Part shown: positions 45,421 to 52,334 of the stretch, in pieces
Position numbering within the stretch: the first letter of the stretch is position 1
Layout of the letters: each line of letters opens with the position of its first letter
From: Paraburkholderia silvatlantica
GTDB taxonomy: Bacteria; Pseudomonadota; Gammaproteobacteria; Burkholderiales; Burkholderiaceae
Reading direction: 5' to 3'
NCBI RefSeq assembly: GCF_003096715.1
Contig: NZ_QEOL01000032.1
Span: 18,258-82,257, forward strand
Length of the DNA stretch: 64,000 bases
Notes under the pieces: generated by a model
Told to the model about the DNA's origin: nothing
The model's input: only the letters and a program-made list of their open reading frames with translations
Database searches by the model: none
Translations under genes and position numbers: made by a program

Positions 45421-46296
45421 ATGGGAATAATAACAATAATAAAAAACCTGCTCTCAGGTCATCCAGAACCAGCAAAGCCCACGCCTAAGGCGATGCCTCA
45501 GGCTCAGAAGTATCATCTAAATGAAAATTACGAGTATTTAGAGGATACTAACAATGACTTAGTTAGAGCTTATAATGAAGTAAAATATTTTCATCAAAAA
45601 ACAAAGAATGATGCGAAGAAATACAATCCAGCACTCATTCCTTTAAATGCCGAATATGAAAGACAGAAAAAGTATAGAATAGTCTTTCACTTCATACCAA
45701 AACTTCAAAATTACAAGAATGTCCGCTCATACATCCAATTCAGTTACGGACATTGGCAAAAGTGGCAAGATTTGCGATTAAAATATTTTCGCAAGAACAA
45801 TCACACATGCCAGTCATGCCGCAAAAAATTTGAAGTAAAAGAGCTTGAGCTTCGGGAGCTTTGGAGTTTTGATGAGCAAGAGCGTGAGCAAAAATTAGAG
45901 GCTTTAATTCCTCTATGTCATGATTGCCACGCAATAGCTCATATCTCCCGCGCCTTTGCTGAGGTTAAAATTACTGAAAATCTCATAGCCAAATTTAAAG
46001 GCAAATCTGACGGACTGCAAAAGCTCAATGAGAGTTTATTAATATCAAAACAACGCCAAGATGAATTATTTGAGCGTTATACCCTGTACAACCGCACCAC
46101 TATTGAGCAAGCACAAAAAGACCTCAAGTTTGCATACGCAGAAGCAGAACGCCGCAAGGAAATTAAATATCAATTAGACCTCAGCTTGCTCAAACAAGAT
46201 GGCTTTGATACAGACGGTTTATTTGACTGTCACTCAGACGCGTTTAATGCTTTCATAGAAAAAGACTTCAAACAATCAAGCGAAGCGCAGGAATGA
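45421..46296 (+). CDS. Mob-operon protein with HNH-like zinc fold
   Basis: 291 residues. The centre has CQSCRKKFEVKELELREL and, about 45 residues later, PLCHDCHAIAH: two CxxC-type knuckles spaced as in HNH nucleases, with the terminal histidines present. The first histidine of a canonical HNH is not obvious, so it may be a structural zinc domain. The rest is charged coiled-coil-like helix (about 195-260). Last gene of the mob operon, followed by a terminator. Possible roles: relaxosome accessory, homing-type or defence nuclease; undecided. Confidence 0.6.
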   Translation: MGIITIIKNLLSGHPEPAKPTPKAMPQAQKYHLNENYEYLEDTNNDLVRAYNEVKYFHQKTKNDAKKYNPALIPLNAEYERQKKYRIVFHFIPKLQNYKNVRSYIQFSYGHWQKWQDLRLKYFRKNNHTCQSCRKKFEVKELELRELWSFDEQEREQKLEALIPLCHDCHAIAHISRAFAEVKITENLIAKFKGKSDGLQKLNESLLISKQRQDELFERYTLYNRTTIEQAQKDLKFAYAEAERRKEIKYQLDLSLLKQDGFDTDGLFDCHSDAFNAFIEKDFKQSSEAQE

Positions 46297-46306
46297 AAAC
46301 ACCAAC

Positions 46307-46328
46307 AGCCCCACACTTGGGGCTTTTC
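46307..46328. terminator. Terminator between mob operon and rep
   Basis: AGCCCC-ACACTT-GGGGCT followed by TTT. It lies between converging transcripts ending at 46296 and 46347. Confidence 0.75.
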
Positions 46329-46346
46329 TATTTATAGGCGCAGCTT

Positions 46347-48254
46347 TTAAGACTTGACTACCAAACCTTTGCTTTTTCTTCTTTCATCAATCAGTTTTTT
46401 GATTTTCTGATTAACTTTATCACTCAATCTCGGACTATAAACATCGTTTTTCTGAGAAATTGAGCTTGCTGACAGGTCAGCACTTGATAGTTTTTCTTTT
46501 ACTGTAACCAACTCATCAAAAAAAGAGTTAATTTCCTCTTTCCATTCCTGAGGATAATGTTTATTCATAACTTCGTTAAGACTAACATTCCCTGCAACAT
46601 GCGAGGCAATGCCTGAGGCATTGGCGAACGCTTTAACCTCAGCATCATATTCATCTTGCTTAATTTTTACGCTTTCCCATGCATTAAAAGCCCCGGACAT
46701 ATAGTCCATTCCCTTTAGCACGCTTTCAGCCTTTTTAATTTCCTCACTAATATCAGAACTAAAAGGCAGCGCTTTCAACTCATCTAACTTGTCAGTCATT
46801 TCTTGATAGCCCAAACCATCCAAAGAGCCAACGTTTTCCATGTTATTTGGACACTCAAAAATTGAGAAAACTTTCTTTTCTATAATCACCTGGGCTCTTG
46901 CTTTCAACACGTCCAAATTTTTAAGTTGTGGCGCTCTAAAATTTCCTGACAAGTCGTAGGTAATAAATTTTACTTTGCTTTTATCATCACGAACAATCTT
47001 GAAGTATTGTTCATATTTAGAGATAAATGCATAATAGTCGTAGTTTGAAAGAGCGTTATAAACGTCGTCGCTGAAACATCCTTTATATTGCTCAACGCAA
47101 TCACACAAGAAATTAAATTTGGTAACGGCTTGCTTGATACCAAAAAAATTAAACGCTCTTGCAGAATGATACCAACGCACTGCCATATTTCTTAGTTGCG
47201 CATCGTCAGCATTTTCAAGCTCGCCAATGGTTTTAGTAATATATTTAAAAATATAAGCAGCGCCATTGCCTCCCTCTCTGCCATCATTGGTTTTAAAGTC
47301 AATCTTGTAAGCCAGACAATTAAACTCAGCACCTATTCTTTCGCTCATGCCTTTTACTATCAATCTAATATCATTAGTCTTATCCTCATGATGATACACA
47401 AGATAATGCTTATGCCCGACTGACGAGCGCATGGCTTCAAAGACTGAGCAACCAAAATAATCCTCCCCTGCTTTCATGCCATCTTTAGCAAGTAGCGCCC
47501 TAAAATGCTGCCCCATACGCTCTAAGAACGCATGTCCCTCACTTGGCAAATATCCTTTGTAGCTCGCGGAGCTACCCATGATAGCGTTGCCGTGAAACGC
47601 AGGAGGCTCAGTAAAAGTAATCAGTGAATAGGTAAAACCTCTATCAAGTGCAATCTGAGCCATTGCAGACGATATATTTAATATCCTCGCTCTTTGCACT
47701 TCCTTTTTCTTTTCCAGTGAAACTAAACGCCTAACTTGACCTTTGGCATTGACCAACCTAAACGCGTCATAATATGCCTGTTGCTGTTTTTGGTCATCTA
47801 CATAGATATCAAGTAATGCTTCATTGATATAATTTGAGCCTGACACGCCACCCACAAGATTGAGTAATTGCGAGCTATACAGCAAATAATCTTTGCGCAG
47901 CTTGTTCTTTTTCTTTCTTTCCTCATCACCCAATGCAATAGCCTCATCGCAGATAGCTTTTTTCTTCTTGTCAAATAATGCGAAAAACTTTTGGATACTG
48001 CGACAATAAAGCTCAGGGTCGTTATTGAAGTAATGCTTGATTTGCCACGCCACGGCAGTTTTTTGGCACTCGGGGACGAGTGAGAACAACTGAGGACACT
48101 TTCTCTCAAAGGCAACTTGCTTGCGTTTTACTTTAACAAAACGCTCTTTCTTAATCTTTGCCTTGAAAAGCTCTTCTTTTTCATCAGCTTCGATTAGCTT
48201 GTTTATTTCTTCCCAAACATTGACTTTATTGTTTTTATTGTTTATTATACTCAT
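46347..48254 (-). CDS. HUH replication endonuclease, phage P2 gpA type
   Basis: 635 residues. The core matches the gpA/phage replication gene A family: SAMAQIALDRGFTYSLITFT near 197-216 (motif 1), HUH motif H281-K-H283 in SSVGHKHYLVYHHE, and the double-tyrosine motif Y334-x3-Y338 in GAAYIFKYITKTI, the YxxKY arrangement of gpA and phiX174 A proteins. The N-terminal 190 and C-terminal 280 residues are charged and helical. It should nick a plus origin and start rolling-circle replication. It faces away from the RHH operon across a 272-bp control region. On an integrated element it would give copy number and persistence after excision. Confidence 0.82.
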   Translation of the reverse strand: MSIINNKNNKVNVWEEINKLIEADEKEELFKAKIKKERFVKVKRKQVAFERKCPQLFSLVPECQKTAVAWQIKHYFNNDPELYCRSIQKFFALFDKKKKAICDEAIALGDEERKKKNKLRKDYLLYSSQLLNLVGGVSGSNYINEALLDIYVDDQKQQQAYYDAFRLVNAKGQVRRLVSLEKKKEVQRARILNISSAMAQIALDRGFTYSLITFTEPPAFHGNAIMGSSASYKGYLPSEGHAFLERMGQHFRALLAKDGMKAGEDYFGCSVFEAMRSSVGHKHYLVYHHEDKTNDIRLIVKGMSERIGAEFNCLAYKIDFKTNDGREGGNGAAYIFKYITKTIGELENADDAQLRNMAVRWYHSARAFNFFGIKQAVTKFNFLCDCVEQYKGCFSDDVYNALSNYDYYAFISKYEQYFKIVRDDKSKVKFITYDLSGNFRAPQLKNLDVLKARAQVIIEKKVFSIFECPNNMENVGSLDGLGYQEMTDKLDELKALPFSSDISEEIKKAESVLKGMDYMSGAFNAWESVKIKQDEYDAEVKAFANASGIASHVAGNVSLNEVMNKHYPQEWKEEINSFFDELVTVKEKLSSADLSASSISQKNDVYSPRLSDKVNQKIKKLIDERRKSKGLVVKS

Positions 48255-48334
48255 AGTTCTTTTTAGTTCATCAAAACTAATCTCCTGTTATTTTGTTCTG
48301 TTGTGAGATTAAAATAACACAATTTAGAAAAAAG

Positions 48335-48358
48335 AAAAGCCCCTGCAAAGGGGCTTTT
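48335..48358. terminator. Hairpin terminator in the rep/RHH divergent region
   Basis: AAAAGCCCC-TGCAAA-GGGGCTTTT. Symmetrical, so it acts in both directions. Being between two divergent genes rather than at a gene end, it may insulate rep from upstream transcription or attenuate rep mRNA. Confidence 0.7.
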
Positions 48359-48388
48359 TCTATTTCCGCATCCGATTTTTACCATCAA

Positions 48389-48436
48389 ACACTATATATA
48401 GTGTGTTTAGTAATTACTACACTACCGCGTATAGTG
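48389..48436. promoter_or_regulatory. CACTA/TAGTG operator cluster
   Basis: Perfect 16-bp palindrome ACACTATATATAGTGT (48389-48404) and a second pair CACTA-N7-TAGTG (48420-48436). Four half-sites sit 40-90 bp ahead of the promoter at 48474. They are probably bound by the RHH protein encoded next door and could control rep and the TraY operon together. Confidence 0.5.
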
Positions 48437-48473
48437 CTTAAAAATATTTTCTCTTATTTTGTTATCACATGTG

Positions 48474-48501
48474 TTGACATTTACAAATTAATCGTTATAA
48501 C
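48474..48501 (+). promoter_or_regulatory. Strong sigma70 promoter of the RHH-traY operon
   Basis: -35 TTGACA (48474-48479), 16-bp spacer, -10 TATAAC (48496-48501), 25 bp before the first ATG. Confidence 0.7.
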
Positions 48502-48526
48502 TATATTAATAACAACGGAGAATTAA

Positions 48527-48712
48527 ATGCCTAAAACGATAAATGAAATACACTCTACAAGCAAAACAAAATACATACACATCAGGATTGATGACAAATT
48601 ACAAGAGATGATGCGAGCTTACGCAGACACTCATTCAATCAACTGGTCAAGCTATGTGCGCAAATACATCGAAGCAACAATTAAATCCAATAAAAACAAA
48701 AAAGGAGAATAA
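48527..48712 (+). CDS. Ribbon-helix-helix DNA-binding protein (61 aa)
   Basis: Strand-forming TKYIHIRIDDKLQEMMRAYA followed by SINWSSYVRKYIEATIK, the Arc/CopG/MetJ-like pattern. Preceded by GGAG, a consensus promoter and palindromes. No toxin gene is seen beside it, so it is more likely an operon or copy-control regulator than an antitoxin. First gene of the operon that ends in the DotA/TraY homologue. Confidence 0.7.
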   Translation: MPKTINEIHSTSKTKYIHIRIDDKLQEMMRAYADTHSINWSSYVRKYIEATIKSNKNKKGE

Positions 48713-48714
48713 AA

Positions 48715-49089
48715 ATGCGCGTTCCAACATTCGAAGAATTCTTTTACTACGCCTCATCAGTTTGCAATGAGCGTGAGTCTTGCCCTGGTCTATGTGTGAA
48801 TACAGACACGGATGAACAAACGTCGTTCAATGGCTTCAGATACAGATTGAATGACTTGGACATAGTTATCAGCTACTTATCTGACCACATGCGAATCAGC
48901 ATTGAGTCTGAGCACAAGGAAATAAATATTATCCAAGGCTATGAAATGAAATTGATGCCGCAAGATGTAACGCCGCAGCATCCAATTTTGCCCTCGCTTT
49001 ATTTAGCGATAGAGCTATTTCTGTTAAGAGGAAAACTCGATAATGATTTAAAAACAAACAACAAGAACAAACCAAGGACAAAAATATGA
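48715..49089 (+). CDS. Island protein of unknown function (124 aa)
   Basis: Starts MRVPTFEEFFYYASSVCNER, two codon-lengths after the RHH stop with its own GGAG. It contains CNERESCPGLCV, a small cysteine group, and otherwise looks like a soluble alpha/beta protein. Overlaps the next gene by four bases. Not recognised. Confidence 0.6.
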   Translation: MRVPTFEEFFYYASSVCNERESCPGLCVNTDTDEQTSFNGFRYRLNDLDIVISYLSDHMRISIESEHKEINIIQGYEMKLMPQDVTPQHPILPSLYLAIELFLLRGKLDNDLKTNNKNKPRTKI

Positions 49090-49322
49090 ACTTACACAAA
49101 CTAAAAAGAACAATAGATAAATTTTACACAATCCCACTATTGAGATTTTTTCAGTCTTGCATATTTTATCTATTCATCGCAATCATTGCAGTCGTCTTTA
49201 TAGAAATAATAATCAATGGATGGGCTATTGCAGAAACTCTTAGAACTGGAACAGCACCAAACGAAACCTTAGGCACCGCTATTTTAAAACACTGGATTGC
49301 CATCGGGAGATCTACACAATAA
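49086..49322 (+). CDS. Small inner-membrane protein before traY/dotA (78 aa)
   Basis: One strong membrane helix (SCIFYLFIAIIAVVFIEIII) with a short basic N-terminus and a roughly 30-residue tail. Starts in an ATGA overlap and is 15 bp ahead of the DotA/TraY-like gene. In IncI and Dot/Icm systems a small membrane protein (TraX/IcmV) is encoded beside TraY/DotA; this one is shorter and no sequence match is claimed. It could be a partner or an exclusion protein. Confidence 0.6.
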   Translation: MNLHKLKRTIDKFYTIPLLRFFQSCIFYLFIAIIAVVFIEIIINGWAIAETLRTGTAPNETLGTAILKHWIAIGRSTQ

Positions 49323-49337
49323 TAACACGGAGATATT

Positions 49338-51896
49338 ATGATAATAAGAAGAACAACAACACTCATTTTAATGCTGCTACTTTCACAAGCAGCTTTTGCG
49401 GCAAACCTTTTTGACCCATCCTCAGGCGATGTTTCCCTCAAAGTCTTAGGTGCAATTTTTGGGGGTCTTTTAGATGCGGGAGGACAAGACCCACTGCTTG
49501 CAGGCATCAAAACGTTCAATGGTGGCGTGTTATTAATCGGTGGCATTCTTGCAGCCTATACAATATTTAGCTCGGTCCTTGGTACAGCCCACGATGGCGA
49601 AATGCTCGGAAAGCAATTCTCATCATTGTGGATACCAATACGCTATTCAATAGGCACCGCCCTGGTGCTTCCTGTTATTGGCGGCGGTTATTGTGTAATG
49701 CAAGCTATTGTTATGTGGCTTGTTGTGCAAGGTATTGGTTTAGCTGATGGCGTTTGGTCATCTTTTATGAGCAACCCAACAGCCGCAGCCAACACTAAAG
49801 CAACTACAACAAACAGAGAAGATATTTTAAACACTGCAAAAACAGCATTCAATAACTCTGTTTGTTATCGTAGTTTTCAAATAGCTGTAGGTAATGCGCC
49901 AGCCGTTTTGAACTGGCTTACTACTTATAAATACAGCATGCGAAACACTGCTGACGGTTATGAGTATGGAGATAGCAACGCAGCTATAAGAACAAAAGGA
50001 TGCGGCGTAGTTAATTATCCTCAAATCGCATCAGATAGCACTGTAACGAATAGCACCCCATCGACTAATAGCGGATACCTTGGCAATCTCGGCACTATGT
50101 TTGCACCAATGAACATAAGCTCCATTAATCAAGCTCACAAAGCCCAAACTGATGCATTAGTGCAAGCAATGGATGCACTTGCAGGACAAGCTATTGATGC
50201 ACGCAAAAACGGACCTCTTACAGCATCACAAGCACAAAGCTTTTATAAGCAAATCGAAACAGCTACAGACAACTACGTAAAAAATATCAAATCCGCAGGA
50301 GATGGCTTGAGCAATGGTGATGCTTTCTCGGCTATTAAACAATCATCCACATCACAAGGATGGATACTTGCAGGAGCATGGTTCACGCGTATTGTTCAAA
50401 TGAACAATCAAATCCACAACGCGATTAATTCTACCCCATCCGGCGATCGTAGCTCCCCCTGGGTTGATAGCGGTTTATTCACTGATGCAAAGCTGTCTAT
50501 AGTCGTAGCTGATGAGGTTCTCTCTCAAGGACCCAATGCGAGCGCAAGCGATGTTTTTAACACCAAAGAACAAACAGCGGATGACGGAAAAGGCAAGTCA
50601 GGAGATACAAGCGGGTTCATTAAAAAAGCAGAAGCCGCTGTAATGAAAGGCTTGACTACTGTTAATCTTTATGAATTAAAAAACGATGCACGTCATCCAC
50701 TCATCATCGCTCAGGATTTAGGGCAACGTTTGGAAACAGTTTGCTACTTGATATTAGCCGCAATGGCAACAGTAATAGGACTTGCAGCCGTATTTTTACC
50801 TACTGTCGTTGGTCCCGTCATCGAGCTTATGGGATGGTTTCTCAATGTTCCCATTAAGATACTAATGGGTTCAGCAATGGGGCTTGAATACGTCTTGCCT
50901 AATATGCCTTTTATCATCTGGATAGGTTGCATCACAGGCTGGGTTCTTTTAGTTATCGAGGCAGTAATTGCCGCCCCTCTTTGGGCAATCATGCACTTGC
51001 ATCCTCATGGTGATGGCGCTATCAACAGCCGCGCTGCAAACGGCTACAGCCTTGTCTTATCCTTACTATTGCGCCCTGTTTTAATGGTCTTTGGCATGAT
51101 GTCATCAATAGTAATTTCCAGTGTTATTGGTGAGTTCATCAACAAAACATATTTTGAAGTCTTTGCTCAAAACACAGGAGCTTTTAGCGGTTTTAGTGCA
51201 TTAACTGCGCTTGCGATGGGAACAATTCTTTACTTCATAATAATGTTTATCTTTATTCGTAAAGTTTTTGGTATCTTGCACCAGCTACCCGACCAACTTC
51301 TACAGTGGATTGGTGGCGCAGGCACATCATTAGGACAGTTTGCAGGGGACTTTTCATCAGCATCAGATAAGGGCGCTGCAGCAGCATCAGCAGCAGGAGG
51401 CGCATTAGCTGGCGCTGGTGCTGGATTACTTGGAAAAGCCGCTAAAGGGCTTAAAGATAGTGGCGGGTTCAGTGCATGGGCTGCACGTAATAAATTAACA
51501 TCAGAACCCTCACAAGGTATCGCAGAAGCTCAGAAGAGTGCAGCAGAAGAACAATCTACACAAGATACTTTTTCAACCGTTCAAGCTTCTAAGTCTGAGA
51601 ATACACAGCAACAGCAGGAAACCATTGCACAGCGCACCTCTTCATTTCCTCAATCTGTTCAATCATTTGCTAATAAAATCAATCAGATGAAAACAGATGA
51701 CAATGGAAAACAGTCTTTTAATATTAAAAATGCTTCTGCATCACTTCCAATCATTGAAAAAGCCATCAATGATATAGGACAAGATAAAGTTAGCATCATT
51801 GCTCAAGATGTTCTTTCAAAAGAACACAAGAGTTTGAGGGATGATATGAAAGACTTTACTACTCAAGTCAATCAGTTCAAAGACAAGACCAAGTAA
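49338..51896 (+). CDS. traY: DotA/TraY family type IVB secretion protein
   Basis: 852 residues. Signal-like N-terminus (TTTLILMLLLSQAAFAA), then GGVLLIGGILAAYTIFSSVL and YSIGTALVLPVIGGGY as the first helices, a long polar region (about 150-470), and a second cluster of helices with the family core NMPFIIWIGCITGWVLLVIE, AAPLWAIMHLHPHGDGA and NGYSLVLSLLLRPVLMVFGM. The C-terminal 200 residues are polar, A/S/Q-rich. In IncI plasmids TraY is an inner-membrane transfer protein and the target of the ExcA entry-exclusion protein. Here it has no T4SS companions at all. GGAG precedes the ATG; a strong terminator follows. Confidence 0.87.
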   Translation: MIIRRTTTLILMLLLSQAAFAANLFDPSSGDVSLKVLGAIFGGLLDAGGQDPLLAGIKTFNGGVLLIGGILAAYTIFSSVLGTAHDGEMLGKQFSSLWIPIRYSIGTALVLPVIGGGYCVMQAIVMWLVVQGIGLADGVWSSFMSNPTAAANTKATTTNREDILNTAKTAFNNSVCYRSFQIAVGNAPAVLNWLTTYKYSMRNTADGYEYGDSNAAIRTKGCGVVNYPQIASDSTVTNSTPSTNSGYLGNLGTMFAPMNISSINQAHKAQTDALVQAMDALAGQAIDARKNGPLTASQAQSFYKQIETATDNYVKNIKSAGDGLSNGDAFSAIKQSSTSQGWILAGAWFTRIVQMNNQIHNAINSTPSGDRSSPWVDSGLFTDAKLSIVVADEVLSQGPNASASDVFNTKEQTADDGKGKSGDTSGFIKKAEAAVMKGLTTVNLYELKNDARHPLIIAQDLGQRLETVCYLILAAMATVIGLAAVFLPTVVGPVIELMGWFLNVPIKILMGSAMGLEYVLPNMPFIIWIGCITGWVLLVIEAVIAAPLWAIMHLHPHGDGAINSRAANGYSLVLSLLLRPVLMVFGMMSSIVISSVIGEFINKTYFEVFAQNTGAFSGFSALTALAMGTILYFIIMFIFIRKVFGILHQLPDQLLQWIGGAGTSLGQFAGDFSSASDKGAAAASAAGGALAGAGAGLLGKAAKGLKDSGGFSAWAARNKLTSEPSQGIAEAQKSAAEEQSTQDTFSTVQASKSENTQQQQETIAQRTSSFPQSVQSFANKINQMKTDDNGKQSFNIKNASASLPIIEKAINDIGQDKVSIIAQDVLSKEHKSLRDDMKDFTTQVNQFKDKTK

Positions 51897-51899
51897 CGA

Positions 51900-51923
51900 A
51901 AAAGCCCCACTGACGGGGCTTTT
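51900..51923 (+). terminator. Terminator after traY/dotA
   Basis: AAAAGCCCC-ACTGAC-GGGGCTTTT, directly after the stop codon. Confidence 0.85.
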
Positions 51924-51973
51924 GCTCACTTCCGACCTCGGGCACGCTACAGCAGGATATTCCACCAAAATTT

Positions 51974-52037
51974 GACAAATGCCGTTTGTCGAATTGGTAA
52001 AATCCTTATAAATCAATGCACTACAGCATTATAATGC
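51974..52037. repeat. Right-end inverted repeats of the island
   Basis: GACAAA-TGCCG-TTTGTC (51974-51990), overlapping CGTTTGTCGAATT (51983-51995, the partner of 39751-39763), and a perfect 12-bp palindrome GCATTATAATGC (52026-52037) six bases from the core. They are probable integrase or excisionase binding sites. Confidence 0.45.
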
Positions 52038-52094
52038 TTGCGTGCACCAGAAGCACCCGCCGCCCAGGGTGGCCGTTTCGACTGTCTGACTCAT
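52029..52094 (-). pseudogene. msrA: Stranded original 5' end of msrA
   Basis: MSQTVETATLGGGCFWC followed by island-encoded TQAL and a stop. AAAGGAGCG precedes the ATG. This is the host's own msrA start, cut at the catalytic motif by the island. It may still be transcribed from the old msrA promoter, as a 21-codon leader reading into the island's right end. Confidence 0.85.
52044..52074. repeat. attR: attachment site at the island's right end
   Basis: Direct-repeat partner of 39619-39649. The nine-base identity GCACCAGAA (52044-52052; TTCTGGTGC in the msrA sense) is followed on the island side by GTGC-distinct sequence (ACGCAAGCATTA in the sense strand). Host GC-rich codons GGG TGC precede it. 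Confidence 0.85.
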
Positions 52095-52120
52095 GCTGTT
52101 CGCTCCTTTGATCGTGAATC

Positions 52121-52204
52121 CGGACGTTACTGCGGACGTTACTGCGGACGTTACTGCGGACGTAACTGCGGACGCCATCGCGGACCGCACTGCGGACACC
52201 GCAG
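52121..52204. repeat. 12-bp tandem repeat in the old msrA leader
   Basis: Unit CGGACGTTACTG: three exact copies (52121, 52133, 52145), one with a single change (52157), then three more diverged copies (52169, 52181, 52193). It lies just upstream of the original msrA start in host DNA. Confidence 0.75.
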
Positions 52205-52334
52205 TGCGGTGCCCCGCGCGACCCGCCATCCGCCGCTTCCGCTAAAATTGCGACAATTCGCCGATTTTCTACATGACGTTGATCCCGATTTCTGCTCCCG
52301 CCGCCGCGCGCGCGGTCCGTGAAGGCCCGCACCG

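Larger units (their letters stand above)
39619..52052. mobile_element. Integrative mobilizable element in msrA (about 12.4 kb)
   Basis: Bounded by direct repeats in msrA; AT-rich throughout (roughly 40% GC by eye against well above 60% outside). Content in order: tyrosine integrase; H-NS-like protein; two unknown genes on the minus strand; likely oriT; MobC and MOBP relaxase with four small or unknown genes; HUH replication initiator on the minus strand; RHH protein, two small proteins and a DotA/TraY homologue. No coupling ATPase, VirB4-type ATPase, pore set or phage genes, so it cannot self-transfer alone and needs a helper. The replicase suggests plasmid-like replication after excision. 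I know of no named family that matches this whole layout. Confidence 0.88.

Noticed and set aside
47196..47423. Plus-strand frame of 75 codons opposite the replicase
   Set aside because: Antisense to a well-supported HUH protein; no ribosome site.
48527..49089. Toxin-antitoxin pair (RHH plus 124-aa protein)
   Set aside because: The RHH gene suits an antitoxin, but the second protein has no RelE, PIN, MazF or Fic features and the operon continues to the TraY homologue. Left as regulator plus unknown.
39619..52052. Prophage
   Set aside because: Only the integrase and a gpA-type replicase are phage-like; there are no capsid, tail, portal, terminase or lysis genes, while MobC, relaxase and oriT are present.
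39619..52052. Self-transmissible ICE
   Set aside because: No VirB4/TraU-type ATPase, coupling protein or pore set beyond the single DotA/TraY homologue.
52121..52204. CRISPR-like array
   Set aside because: 12-bp units without spacers; a simple tandem repeat.
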